A stretch of 60,000 bases of DNA. Origin: Phoronis australis (lineage: Eukaryota > Phoronida > Phoronidae). Below, in pieces: positions 11,241-26,200 of the stretch; position 1 is the first letter of the stretch, and each line of letters opens with the position of its first letter. The notes under the pieces were generated by a model. It was not told the origin of the DNA. It saw nothing but the letters and a program-made list of their open reading frames with translations, and searched no databases. The translations under genes were made by a program, and so were the position numbers. The stretch is from assembly GCA_002633005.1 (NCBI GenBank), contig NMRA01000279.1, forward strand, positions 261,233-321,232, written 5' to 3'.

Positions 11241-14200
11241 TCAGTGGCGTATCTGATGCCAGTCATTGTCGGCAGTGTCCTCCTCCAGAAGTTCTTGCAG
11301 CACCTTCTGTACATCATTGTCGTGTTTAGTCAACAACTGCTGGTTCTTCGCCCGATCGGCGAATCCCATGTCAATCAATGTCTCCATGGGCGTGGCGGCA
11401 TGCGGTGATCTCTCCTGCCATTGGTTGGCCTGTGGTGACCACGCTGAGGGGGTTGGAGTCCATGTGTTCTGAGGCGGGGTCCATGTGGAGCGAGGAGGAA
11501 CATACTGAAATGCAAGTGGTTAGAGTGAACAAAGGAAGGCAAAAAACATTGCCTGTGCAACCAAGAGCATACTAAATTTGCAGGATTTGAGTCATCCAAT
11601 CCCAAAGTGTCACAAACGTGATCACCAGCTCGGTAAACTAGCAGTTGATATTGGATAAATGCTGACTGTTTACTCCTTTGTATATGAACACTGGATTGTC
11701 TGAAATGTAACTAAAATGAAGTGATCTCAGTCTATAGGTGGTATGTCTATCTCTACAGGTGGTATGTCTACCTCTATAGGTGGTATGTGTACCTCTACAG
11801 GTGGTATGTCTACCTCTACTGGCAGTGCTGCTTTGGATGAAAAACATCCCACAATCCTTTGGGTATATATCATCAATGTGTTTCAACGTGACTAACAGTC
11901 TGTGAAAACACAAGTCATCACCTCAACATAATTACTCTCATCACTTTACCCTATTCATATCACTTGTAGATACTGGACACTTGAGACCAGAAACATGGAT
12001 GTGAGGTCTCGGGTTACTTACTTGATCCTGCACTTGTAAGTGGTGAAATATGTCTTTGGCTGCAGAGAACGCCTTATTGGCTACCTGTGATGTGACGCCG
12101 AACACTGTAGAGGCCAGGTTAGTGGCGATCTCTTTAGGGCTGTTGAGAAAACAAAGTAACCAGTGTGAGGAATGCTGGTGGAACATATCCATAACAAGAA
12201 CTGCAGTAAACACAACAGCAGACAACTCTTAAGCGTATATACAACACCTTCGAAAAAACAGCTACACCATCTAAATAATAACTTTATCATTTTACCACTT
12301 GATATGTTATATTTGAAACTATCACATACCTGTGAGGTGGACTGCATTCCGCACCAGCAGGGGTCTCTTCTGCAGCATCTGTTGCCGTGGCGTTGAGGTC
12401 CACTTTCAACTCCGTCTCCTCGTCGTCGGGGCAATCACTGGCTATGTTTTCATCATCACTTCCCACGTCCCTCGCCGGGTCGTCACCTCCATTGTTGAAA
12501 TTCCCTGAGAGGTCGTTCTGTTCACTGGCTTCTGGGTTAACAGTCTGGAAAAATGCAATTTCAACACTTAAGTGTGCCCTAGATTGGACAAGTTGGTAGA
12601 ATAAATAATTGTCAGCCCCAAAAACCACAGGCTTTCGCCCAAGTCACACTTAGTTTTGTCATAATACAAACATGGGAAAAGGGGCTGAGTCAACATCATT
12701 GTTGCATTTGGAAGTTTGAAAATGACAACATATAGAATGAGGAATAACTGTTTCTCAAGGTCTAACATAGACTTCAAACAGCTGTACATATGGATCATCC
12801 AGGAACATCACCAGTCGGTTGCATGAAACAGTCCCAATAAGGATTCGACTTTTTTCCCTAAATTTTCTGAGCATTTGTAGACTTTGTTTACTCACTAACA
12901 AAAATCGCTTTATATTTACTGTGAGCTCCTTTGTTACTAAATTAATGTCACTTTCTCATAAAATATCTGAAAACTGAGCTCATACTTCAATAAAAATAAA
13001 TAAATAGGGACTAGGTCCATAATTCAGGGGTGTTGCATGAAAATGCCCCTTTTAGTTTTGAATGATATTAAGAATTCAACAAAATGCCCAATCTGAACAT
13101 GTATCAAAGCTAAAACACGACGTAGTAATGATAATAAAAGAACATAAAGACGGACAACCAGTAATTGTCGACAAATGTGCTGGAAATTTAAGCAATACAA
13201 TCCAGTCCCTAATTGAACTATTTAATACAATTGTCCACACACACCCACAGTGCTGCATCCACGCCACCACTAACATTCTTATACTCGCATCTTTTACATC
13301 CCATTTGAAAAAACCTGATAAATAACGTAAAAATACAATGGTCCTTGAATAACTAATCTCACCGCATCCTCTCTGGTGTCTTCAACAGGTTCACATGCGT
13401 CCTTGGACGACCTTGACCCATTTTCTTCTCCTGCCTGAGCTTCACTCTCGCAAGGTGGCGTTGCTATCACTGGAGAAGCCCGGTCTTCCTTGACATTAGT
13501 CTCCACTAGGTGATCAACACTAAGCACTTCATCGTCTGCGAAGTAAAGGAGAAATCGAGCTGTGCTTGAAAGTTGCTAATAAAACCGACGTATGTACTGA
13601 CTTTTAACATTAAAACTTACAGTACACGATGGAATAATTTGAATCTGGTTCCAGTGGACTNGTTAGAGTGAACACAGGAAGGCAAAAAACATTGCAGAGC
13701 ATACGAGATTTGCGGGACTTGAGTCATCCAATCCCAAAGTGTCACATGCGTGATCACCAGCTCAGTAAACTAGCAGTTGATATTGGATAAATGCCGACTG
13801 CTCCTATGAATATGAACACTGGATTGTCAGACATGTAACTAAAATGAAGTGAACTCAGTCTATAGGTGGTATGTCTATCTCTACAGGTGGTATGTCTACC
13901 TCTACAGGTGGTATGTCTATCTCTACAGGTGGTATGTCTACCTCTACTGGTGGTGCTGCTTTGGATGAAAAATATCCCACAATCCTTTGGGTATATGTCA
14001 TCAATGAGTGGCATTCAACGTGACTAACAGTCTGTGAGTACATAAATCATCACCTCAACATTAATTACTCTCATCACATTACCCCATTCATATCACTTGT
14101 AGATACTGGACACTGGAGACCAGAAACATGGATGTGAGGTCTTGGGTTACTTACTTGATCCTGCACTTGTAAGTGGTGAAATATGTCTTTGGCTGCAGAG

Positions 14201-17200
14201 AACGCCTTATTGGCTACGTGTGATGTGACGCCGAACACTGTAGAGGCCAGGTTAGTGGCGATCTCTTTAGGGCTGTTGAGAAAACAAAGTAACCAGTGTG
14301 AGGAATGCTGGTGGAATGTATCCATAACAAGTACTGCAGTACACACAACAGCAGACAACTCTTAAGCGTATATACAACACCTTCAAAAAAAAAAACAGCT
14401 ACACCATCTAAATAATAACTTTATCATTTTACCACTTGATATGTTATATTTTGAAACTATCACATACCTGTGAGGTGGACTGCATTCCGCACCAGCAGGG
14501 ATTTCTTCAGCAGCATCTGTTGCCGTGGCGTTGAGGTCCACTTTCAACTCCGTCTCCTCGTCTTCGGGGCAATCACTGGCTATGTTTTCATCATCACTTC
14601 CCACGTCCCTCGCCGGGTCGTCACCACCATTGTTGAAATTCCCTGAGAGGTCGTTCTGTTCACTGGCTTCTGGGTTAACAGTCTAGAAAAATGCAATTTC
14701 AACACTTAAGTGGGCCCTAGATTGGACAAGTTGGTAGAATAAATAATTGTCAGCCCCAAAAACCACAGGCTTTCGCCCAAGTCACAATTAGTTTTGTCAT
14801 AATACAAACATGGGAAAAGGGGCTGAGTCAACATCATTGTTGCATTTGGAAGTTTTGAAAATGACAACATACAGAATGAGGAATAACTGTTTCTCAAGGT
14901 CTAACATAGACTTCAAACAGCTGTACATATCGATCACCCAGAAACATCACCAGTCGGTTGCATGAAACAGTCCCAATAAGGATTCGACTTTTTTCCCTAA
15001 ATTTTCTAAGCATTTGTAGACTTTGTTTACTCACTAACAAAAAATCGCTTTATATTTACTGTGAGCTCCTTTGTTACTAAATTAATGTCATTTTCTCATA
15101 AAATGTCTAAAAACTGACCTCATACTTCAATAAAAATAAATAAATAGGGACTAGGTCCATAATTCAGGGGTGTTGCATGAAAATGTCCCTATTAGTTTTG
15201 AGCAATATTAAGAATTCAACAAAATGCTCAATCTGAACATGTATCAAAGCTAAAACACGACGTAGTAATGATAATAAAAGAACATAAAGATGGACAACCA
15301 GTAATTGTCGACAAATGTGCTGGAAATTTAAGCAATACAATCCAGTCCCTAATTGAACTATTAAATGCAAATGTCCGCACACACCCACAGTGCTGCATCC
15401 ACGCCACCACTAACACTCTTACACTCGCATCTTTTACATCCCATTTGAAAAAACCTGATAAGTAACGTAAAAATACAATGGTCCTTGAATAACTAATCTC
15501 ACCGCATCCTCTCTGGTGTCTTCAACAGGTTCACATGCGTCCTTGGACGACCTTGACCCATTTTCTTCTGCCTGAGCTTCACTCTCGCAAGGTGGCGTTG
15601 CTATCACTGGAGAAGCCCGGTCTTCCTTGACATTAGTCTCCACTAGGTGATCAACACTAAGCACTTCATCGTCTGCGAAGTAAAGGAGAAATCGAGCTGT
15701 GCTTGAAAGTTGCTAATAAAACCGACGTATGTACTGACTTTTAACATTAAAACTTACAGTACACGATGGAATAATTTGAATCTGGTTCCAGTGGACTATA
15801 CACATGACATCAGTGAAGAGTTAATGGACCAAAAATTCCACTGTAATATGCCAGAAGAAACCCCTTTCACCTTGTAATTTACGACAAACGTTCATCAACC
15901 ATGTCTCTAAATAGGTTCATCAGGATGACCGATATATGTGTACATACATTTTGTGCTTTCAGTTGTATGTACAACACAGAATTAAGCTCAGCGACACCTA
16001 GAGGCAGGACTGATGAAAGCTTCAGTCACAAAAACTGAGAAGCCGAAAATTTTCTGATAACTTTTTCAATTTATCTGTGGATGCAAAGCAAGAAATATAA
16101 TATTTACTCTTTCACCAACCAAATTTAAACAGTTGATAAACACTCACCAGAGGGGGACACTGTTCTCAGCAAAGACCGTGTCATGGGCTTGTCCAGGTCG
16201 AAACAGTCTGGCAGGGGCACCACATAGTAGTCACTGTCAGTAGACAGGGATGAAGAGCTGCTACTGCGGCTCACGGAGGCGGGGCTTGCTTCAAGTGGGG
16301 CAGGGACTGTGTCTAGGAGAGACAGAGTCATGTCTATAAGTCATGTTAAAAACACAGTAAAACCAACTCGGCATCAATTCAGTTTTACAACAGAGGTGAA
16401 AACAGCTACAATGAACATACAAGTCAATACCTTATTTAACCAAATTCAAGAGAACTTTAGCTTTGTTACAGCTTCTCAAGGTGCCACCATGTTGTCTCTT
16501 AGCAACAATTGACAATTGACTAGAATTAAGGAGCACTCCAAGTTGGACAAACCCACTCGCATTAGTGAACACACCATCAACACTGACTGTGCACATGGAC
16601 AATGCCCAAGTCCTAGCCAGAGAGGAACATTGGTTCTCTCGAAAAGTTAAAGAAGCCGTCTTTATCAGGAACTGACAGCCTACCATCAACTGAGACCAAG
16701 GTCTACAGTTCGCCTGGTCTTTGACCCCATTCTAGATCTGGGTCAACTAAGTGCGGGTAATCCACTCATTGAAAAAGACCCTTAGATGAGGGTAGCGAAG
16801 TCCGAATCATCAACTACAAACAGTTCGTAGTAAATGAATTTTTACCTGCCCAACACAATCACGAACTATGAAAAACTTATTTTATAACAATTAACATAAC
16901 CACTCTAAAATAAATAACCGTAACAAGAGCGTTCAAAGGAATTGCCTAAAAATTGACCAGACTACAAATATAAAATTTTAATCGAGTAAGGTTGCTTTTG
17001 AAAACCATTAACAAAAGTTTCGAATGAAAACCCAGCAGTAATTGTGTTTCTAACATTTTGCTCGTCATAACTTCCAACGCATGAAATGTATATAATCATT
17101 GACTGTGACCTCTCACAGTAGAACACACGCACGCACGTATATGACCACAAAAAAAAACTGCTGAATAATTAATTAACTTTATATTTCATGGTCACAGCCA

Positions 17201-20200
17201 GTCATGAAGACGAGGGTGCATTTGAGAGCAGCTCACTGCACTACACACCTGTCTTGATGGCCAGGTCGCTAATTTTGCATCGCACTTGCTCTGTCACTTC
17301 ACTACTGCAATCTTCTACATCGACCAGCTCAATGCTGCTCCTACGAGACATGTCAGTCGACGAAGACGGGTCACGTTCATTAGGAGGCGTGGCAACTGGA
17401 AGTAAAGGATGGCAACGAATAAGTCCGATGACGTCAAACTGTTCGTATTATGACAGGAAGTTGATAATCCAATGTTTACTCACTTTAAGATATTGAAAGT
17501 ATACGTCAAAAGTGAATACAATAAAAAGCAAAATTTTGATGCTCATTGATATACTGTAGCTATGTTTAAGGGCCCTGGCCTGTCCTGTCAGGGTACATAT
17601 TGTTGTAGTATTGACAATAGTTCCTATTCTACCCAATAGATGTCACAATCTCTCTGCCAGATGTCAGATGATGCAAAAGCAACATTTAATAGCTAACTTC
17701 AAATTTTATTGTGTATTTCATGTTATCTACCGATGGCCAAAGACCTGTCATGATTCATACGATCTCAAAAACTGTACAAAAAATGAAGCAGGAACCGACT
17801 ACGTGTTGTACAATCTAGGAGCCCTGAGGACTGCACTACATTTGAGGCACAGTTAAGTTCCCACACCATATCATCAAGATGTTAAAATGAGCTTGGACCA
17901 TTTTGACAACGAGTTCAGAGTGAAGGGACCTTCATGAAACAGTCAATCTAATCTTCCCCACTCTCACACAAGCCTTCACATTTCTCACCTTGAGGAGTGT
18001 TGTTAGGTGTGGCCGTCTGTGAGATGGTCGGAATTGTTGTACTACGCTCTGCTAAGTTCTCACACGACAACTTGTTCTTGGCTGACATCAGGTCGGCCTC
18101 TACACTGGACGAGGTCGACCCTGTCATCGACGCTCGATCATCCGAGTCAGACAGTGGCTCCATCTTGATGACGGGGGCTTCACTTGTTGACCCTGACGCG
18201 GCGCTAGTGGTCTCCGAGGCAGCCGACTTGCTCTCCAAGCCTATGTCTTCTGACTTTACCTGAAGAAAAGTAATGGTACCGTAAATCCAGTGACTCTACA
18301 ATCCTTTGTTTATAGCCACCATACAAGCTGTACATTAATCTTTCTCCTCTCTCTGGGGATGACAAAAGACTGGAAGCTGATATTAATCGACATTATTCTC
18401 ATCATACATGTCTCAACATTCATCCTATACTGTCAATCAAGTAAAAGCCACCAATGAGCGCTCATACAGCCATCGACGAGTTATGGCTCCTCTTATCTTT
18501 GCTTGGAATGACGAATTAAAATCTGCACACATTAGTCGTCTTGCATCACCATGCACACACACTTCCCACAACTGGTCATTTGAGGAATGTGGTGTATAAA
18601 TGTAAGTCAGTGACACAGATCAATAACAGTGTTTTATTGCTCGTAACCACCTGGCCTAAATAACTGTTTGTAACTACTGTGGATATGCTGTATGTAATAC
18701 CAACCACTGGTGCTGGCCGCGAGACAGTCACGTCGGCGACTGACTGGTCTGTATCAGGCGGCAGATCGTCCACGATCACGTGACACCAAAGGCGATGACC
18801 GAAGCCTTCATGTGCAGTGTGGAGACGCCAATGACTCTGGTAAGTCCCTGCAGACCCAAGACAGACAATGGATCAGGAGAATGTGAGAGCAAAAGGCAGT
18901 TTACATAGCATTGAAACACACACGCACGCACACACACAGACAGACATACAGACACCGACACAGACACACAATGAGCATCGATGTTACCATTAACAAAAAC
19001 TCAAAATTCAAAGGGATTTAATAAAATCTGTAACAAAACTGATGATAAAACCCCAGCTAAACAATTTCATGGCTATCTAATACTTTGTGAGCCACTACAG
19101 AAAATTAACCATAAATGTTAACCGAAAATGTTAAAGGCTTATAAACTGAGACAAATATTGGCCTTAACGTTACCATGAGGACAGTACTGTTACTGTTATG
19201 AACTATATCCACGAATTTTACAGCACATCAGTGGTTTTAGAAACTGGAGTAGGAAACATCTGTTCCAAATAACGGGGAATGACTTATAATTACATGAATA
19301 ACATTACAAGCCCTCATCAACGATAAGTTTGTTTGGAAATGTGGTAAAAAGGATATCACTACATTCGACTAGTAATATGATTGATCCGACAATATATGAC
19401 ATTGTGTGTTCGCGTGATCGTACCTGGTTTAGGAGGAGCCACTAATTCTACAGACACCGTGCCCTCAGTGTTCTGGTCAAGAGGGGGCGCTGCCACCTCA
19501 CTACGCTCTGATATCAAGTTGCCCCACAGTAGCTTGAGCTGAAATTACGGAAAAATACTAGTCACTTCCCATCATGCCAATGGCCCGCGATGAAGACTGC
19601 TCATCACTACTGAGAAATAACATGTTAGACACATGGGTGTAATTGATAAGATTTATTGGAAGACGGAGACGCAAACATAATATGCTGTCAAATTCAGACC
19701 TCAACAGAGTAAATTGACCAGAGTGAGTGAAAAGTCATAAAAATCCATAGATGATCAATTATGTCTACACTCCCAGGCTGGCAAAAATACAAGGCCCACA
19801 ACCCTCATAATGTATAAACGTGACGCTACAAAAATGACAGTCTCGTACCTTTGTGTCGGCCGGCCATTTTGTCTGGCCACTGTTGCACACCGTCCAACAC
19901 TTGATGAACTTTTGACCCACATACACGTGACAGCCATCTGGGTAGGTGACATCTTGCACAAATGTGGCACTGGGTTTGCTTAAAATTGAACATTACACAG
20001 TAAATCAGACGCTGTTGAGAGCAATGTGGCAGACGAATATGCTTGAATGCCCTACATCTGCGATTTTTATTATTTTCATCAAAAAACTGTTTATTAAGCT
20101 TAATTATATAATATGTAACAAATCAACAGACGATAACTGATGCAACACACTAAATAAAGGTCTGGTCTTCAACTGATTTTGATCATAACAAAGGGTCGAA

Positions 20201-23200
20201 TTATAAACTTGCACATCACCATTGCAGTCTCCACGAAGCCACCAGGCACACATCCTCACACGCACTCAAAATCCTACAGGAAGTGTACAGGACAAACTCA
20301 GAACTGCTCAGCAAAAAATAGTAGGGCCAGTTGATGAGTCATGAGAGGAGGCAGTGTGGCCTAGTGAGAAAGGTGCCCACTTTTTTTACTCAAGGTCATG
20401 GGTTCAAGTCTCACTGGGGCACACTGCTGGACCCTTGAGTCAGGTCTCCAGCTCCTCTGCTCCAGTTTTGTCTGAATATTCATAAAGCATACAAATGGTT
20501 CCAGGTGATCAGTGCAAAGGTCACACCGGAGTGGCCAGTGCACATCTTGTACAACGCGTACCAGACCGCCTGCAATAATTTTTTGATTATGAATCATACA
20601 CTGGTTACATCAGCCAATCATTATCGTTTGCCTCAAGAGGTGAGTCCGTGCAGAGTATTGGGTCCGACAGGGAAATTGCTTGTTGTCAAGCATGCGAGAC
20701 ATTCCCAAATTTCTGTTCGATTATAAAAAAATGAAAAAACTGGTGCTCCATCAGACATTTGATGGATTCGACAGCTTTTTATTTCTGGTATCTCACTCAT
20801 TTCATTTGCGGCTCTTGCCAAAAAATGCATCATTTGAACAAAAAATGCATCATTTGAAGGGGCAAGGATATTTGTTACGCTCTGTACAAGGCTTTCTTCT
20901 TTTGCCAACCTCTAATCAGTTCTTGTTTAGTAACCTGGGAATTTTGCCGGTGGCCTTTGACGAATTGATTCTGTGCTAAGCGCCAAGCCTTGATGAGTAT
21001 AATGCAACTCGTCTGAAGTGGCTACCGTCAGATTACAACATTACTTTCTGTGGTTCATTTCTTGAGCTTTTAGAAAGAGCCGTGATAAAGTCGATGCAAT
21101 GACTTTAGTTCCATGGGTTGGCCACTAGGCAGCGCCTCATACAGTTTACATATCAACCAAATATTTAAACATAGCTAGCTGCTTTAAGTGTCCCAGCTCT
21201 CAACTCACTCAAAGCAGGTGGTCCGTCCCCGCATGTCCTTTCTGGGACACATGTGTTGTGGTTTATCTCCTTTACCAAGAAGTTCCTGTTGGGTTTTTGC
21301 CAACTTTTTCTCCAATTTCTTAATTTTCTTCAGTTTTCTAGAAGAAGAATGCCAGTGAATTAAGTCTAGATTGAAAAATCTCAAAACTGACCAAATCAAA
21401 ATGATGTTAAAAGCTGCAGCCGTTACAGACCATGAAAATTTGAGTGAAACTGCAGGAAATGCAAGAAGTACACTGTACACTGTACAATGCTAATAACTGC
21501 AACTGATCAAAATGATTGACTGAACTAGGTAAGTCAGGAAATAATGTTTAATATGGAATACAAAGATTGACTGTTACTCAGCAACAGATCACAAAATAAA
21601 CTGAACAGTTGGCATACATAAACACCATCATTGTACATTGAGGGGAGTTCGTTACAGTGCTATGAACAATCTCTAAATGTTGCTAAATTAGCAAACAAAT
21701 TAATCAACGCATGACTCATCACATCCTTGGCATTATTGCGAAAACTTGCCAATATGAAAGCTACCTGGCACTGTTTGGCTTGAAAATGTTTCCTACCTTT
21801 CGGAATCATGAGAGTAATCGGGCTCTACTCCAGAGGTCACACCAATCTGCTCTGAGACGAATTTCTTGAACAACGGTTTCATGACTCCACTCTTGTGCTT
21901 GCCAAGCCCATGAATGGGTTGCTGTATCTTGACCAACAGGTGGCGCTTATCATGGCCCGCCACTCCTGACAGTTCACATTTCTCACAGAGGTCGTAGTCA
22001 GGGCACTGGCCACACTTGTAGCGCACCCCGTGAATGGGTTGCTCACAATGGTCGCATAGAATGCCAAAGTGTAAGACGGACGCTGTAAAGACAGGACAAA
22101 GGATGACACCAGTGAACAAAGGTAGAACAATTCTTACTTAATATTGTTTCAGCGAGATTCTACTACACTAAATTTATAAGAACAAAAACTGACAGTAAAT
22201 CACATCTAACAATTAGGAGCCTGTTAAAGTTATCCAAACAAAGTNTCTGGCCACTGTTGCACACCGTCCAACACTTGATGAACTTTTGACCCACATACAC
22301 GTGACAGCCATCTGGGTAGGTGACATCTTGCACAAATGTGGCATTGGGTTTGCTTAAAATTGAACATTACACAGTATATCAGCCGCTGTTGAGAACAATG
22401 TGGCAGAGGAATATGCTAGAATGCCCTACATCTGCGATTTTTATTATTTTCATCAACAAACTGTTTAAGCTTAATTATATAAAATGTAACAAATCAACAG
22501 ACGATAACTGATGCAACATACTAAATAAAGGTCTGGTCTTCAACTGATTTTGATCATAACCAAGGGTCGAATTAGAAACTTGCACATCACCAATGCAGTC
22601 TCCACGAAGCCACCAAGCACACATCCTCACACGCACTCAAAATCCTACAGGAAGTGTACAGGACAAACTCAGAACTGCTCAGCAAAAACTAGTAGGACCA
22701 GTTGATGAGTCATAAGAGGAGGCAGTGTGGCCTATTGAGAAAGGTGCCCACTTTTTTACTCAAGGTCATGGGTTCAAGTCTCACTGGAGCACACTGCTGG
22801 ACCCTTGAGTCAGGTCTCCAGCTCCTCTGCTCCAGTTTTGTCTGAATATTCATAAAGCATACAAATGGTTCCACGTGATCAGTGCAAAGGTCCCACCGGA
22901 GTGGCCAGTGCACATCTTGTACAATGCGTACCAGACCGCCTGCAATAATTTTTTGATTATGAATCATGCACTGGTTACATGAGCCGATCATTATCGTTTG
23001 CCTCAAGAGGTGAGCCCGTGCAGAGTATTGGGTCCGACAGGGAAATTGCTTGTTGTCAATCATGCGAGTCATTCCCAATTTTCCGTTCGATTATAAAAAA
23101 TGAAAAAAACTGGTGCTCCCTCAGACATTTGATGGATTCGACAGCTTTTTATTTCTGGTATCTCACTCATTTTATTTGCGGCTCTTGCCAAAAAATGCGT

Positions 23201-26200
23201 CATTTGAAGGGGCAAGGATTTTTGTTACGCCCTGTACAAGGCTTTCTTCTTTTGCCAACCTCTAATCAGTTCTTGTTTAGTAACCTGGGAATTTTGCCGG
23301 TCGCCTTTGATGAATTGATTCTGTGCTAAGCGCCAAGCCTTGATGAGTATAATGCAACTCGTCTGAAGTGGCTACCATCAGATTACAACATTACTTTCTA
23401 TGGTTCATTTCTTGAGCTTTTAGAAAGAGCCGTGATAAAGTCGATGCAATGACTTTAGTTCCATGGGTTGGCCACTAGGCAGTGCCTCATACAGTTTACA
23501 TATCAACCAAATATTTAAACATAGCTAGCTGCTTTAAGTGTCCCAGCTCTCAACTCACTCAAAGCAGGTGGTCCGGCCCCGCACATCCTTTCTAGGACAC
23601 ATGTGTTTTGGTTTATCTCCTTTACCAAGAAGTTCCTGTTGGGTTTTTGCCAACTTTTTCTCCAATTTCTTAATTTTCTTCAGTTTTCTAGAAGAAGAAT
23701 GCCAGTGAATTAAGTCTAGATTGAAAAATCTCAAAACTGACCAAATCAAAATGATGTTAAAAGCTGCAGCCGTTACAGACCATGAAAATTTGAGTGAAAC
23801 TGCAGGAAATGCAAGAAGTACACTGTACACTGTACAATGCTAATAACTGCAACTGATCAAAATGATTGACTGAACTAGGTAAGTCAGGAAATAATGTTTA
23901 ATATGGAATACAAAGATTGACTGTTACTCAGCAACAGATCACAAAATAAACTGAACAGTTGACATACATAAACACCATCATTGTACATTGAGGGGAGTTC
24001 GTTACAGTGCTATGAACAATCTCTAAATGTTGCTAAATTAGCAAACAAATTAATCAACGCATGACTCATCACATCCTTGGCATTATTGCGAAAACCTGCC
24101 AATATGAAAGCTACCTGGCACTGTTTGGCTTGAAAATGTTTCCTACCTTTCGGAATCATGAGAGTAATCGGGCTCTACTCCAGAGGTCACACCAATCTGC
24201 TCCGAGACGAATTTCTTGAACAACGGTTTCATGACTCCACTCTTGTGCTTGCCAAGCCCATGAATGGGTTGCTGTATCTTGACCAACAGGTGGCGCTTAT
24301 CATGGCCCGCCACTCCTGACAGTTCACATTTCTCACAGAGGTCGTAGTCAGGGCACTGGCCACACTTGTAGCGCACCCCGTGAATGGGTTGCTCACAATG
24401 GTCGCATAGAATGCCAAAGTGTAAGACGGACGCTGTAAAGACAGGACAAAGGATGACACCAGTGAACAAAGGTAGAACAATTCTTACTTAATATTGTTTC
24501 AGCGAGATTCTACTACACTAAATTTATAAGAACAAAAACTGACAGTAAATCACATCTAACAATTAGGAGCCTGTTAAAGTTATCCAAACAAAGTGACAGA
24601 AATTAAAAAAGTACTTTTAAACTCCTTCAAAAACTAGTCTGTGATGAATTTTTGCCATTTTCAACAGTATTGTATAGGTGCACTATCTACACAATACTTA
24701 TCCAGGCCAGAAACATCATATAAAATAAAGAACAAATTATATATCCCATAAAATCTTGAGAAGCAATTCCCAATTTGCATTCAATGTTGTATAACCAGCT
24801 TGTCTCTTTGACCTACCCGTGTTCCGTTCAGACTCTTCCGCTCTCTTCACGTCTTTGGCCGGCCCAGCAGCGCCCTTCACATGTGATGCAAGCTGTACCT
24901 TGTCCAGGACTTTACATGTGACCTCCAACACCATTTCCTGTTTAAACTGTGCACAAAACAAACACAAAAAGCCTTTATGAACAGGTTAAAGAAATGAGTC
25001 GACATGCTTGACAAACTTTTCTGTTTCAACACATTTACACTGTGTCGAAATAAAGACTTTATTGTACAGATGTTTTCCACACTTTCCACGCTATCAATGC
25101 AGCAAACAAAGGAAGACATATTTAACCATATCTCCCGATTGGACTACATTCTCACCTTTGCCATGTACTCGGTGAACCACAGCGGTGCCTCTTTACTGCA
25201 GTTCTCTTGCCTGTGCTGTTCATTTTCTGGGTGGAGACGCTTGGGTCGGAGGTCGTAGGATTTGCGCAACCTGCCAATGTCCTGTGCCAGCAAAGTGAAA
25301 TAGTCCAGTTTCTTTTTCTTTCGCCTGACGAGGTCAGGGCCATGCAGGCGGATCGGTCGTCCACGGCGACCACTGTCATCACTCCTACAAGAAAAATAAG
25401 ATGCTTAGATAAAACCATGGACATTCATTCATCCCGAAATACTCATAACAAACAAAAATATGAATCTTTTCTTCTGGAAAACTGTTGATCTATTACCGCA
25501 TTGCAGCGACAACTTACTTCCTTCTACTGGAATTCAAATAAATTTTAAAAATGCAAGGCTACACTTCATGTAGCGGGAATGATCCATTACACACTAGTAC
25601 GTGAAAACGCAATTTTTAAAATTTACAAGTTGACACCCAGTAGGAGGAGGTAGGCAATACATCAACAGTTGTGCGAAAGAGAAAATTCATTATATAATAA
25701 GATAATTAGATATGCATCTGTCAACTGATTAGCTGAATACCTTGGTATACCATAGGGTAGTGGTTTGCAAATAAATTCTTCAAGCCCCTTTCGCACCAAT
25801 GTGGTTCTTAGTACAATTTTGAAAACAGGATAAAAACCGAGTGAGAAAAACTGAGCATTACACTATCTGAGTAAGATCCCCCTGAACAGTGTCACTGGGA
25901 GCTACTAGCATGAAAGCCACCTTTATATGTATTGCAACAAAACAATACTGATAAAGATAAAATGGGTAAAAAAGAAACACTACAAAGAAAAATCAAATAA
26001 AAAACAATATAAACAAAATGCCATTCAACGTAAAATCTAACTATATTTAGTTTTATTAAAACAATTACTGATTGTTCAGAAGTAAGGTTTAAAAAAGGGG
26101 AGACGACAGAAAATAAGCCAGGACCCAGTTTGTGAAATAAAGCAAGATTTACAGTGAATTCGTTCGTTTTTAGCCGATCAACGAATTCATAGCATTAATG

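Larger units (their letters stand above)
22246..24594. repeat. duplicated segment B of NBR1 ZZ/FW region
   Basis: Partner of 19872-22244. It holds the ZZ exon 24432-24147 and the helical exon 23687-23559 used in the gene model. It ends with the same bases that precede the N (CAAACAAAGT) before unique intron follows. Confidence 0.88.

Noticed and set aside
20343-20420. Functional tRNA gene
   Set aside because: Box A and B are present but the sequence does not fold into a cloverleaf with paired stems, and it is followed by a shared SINE body.
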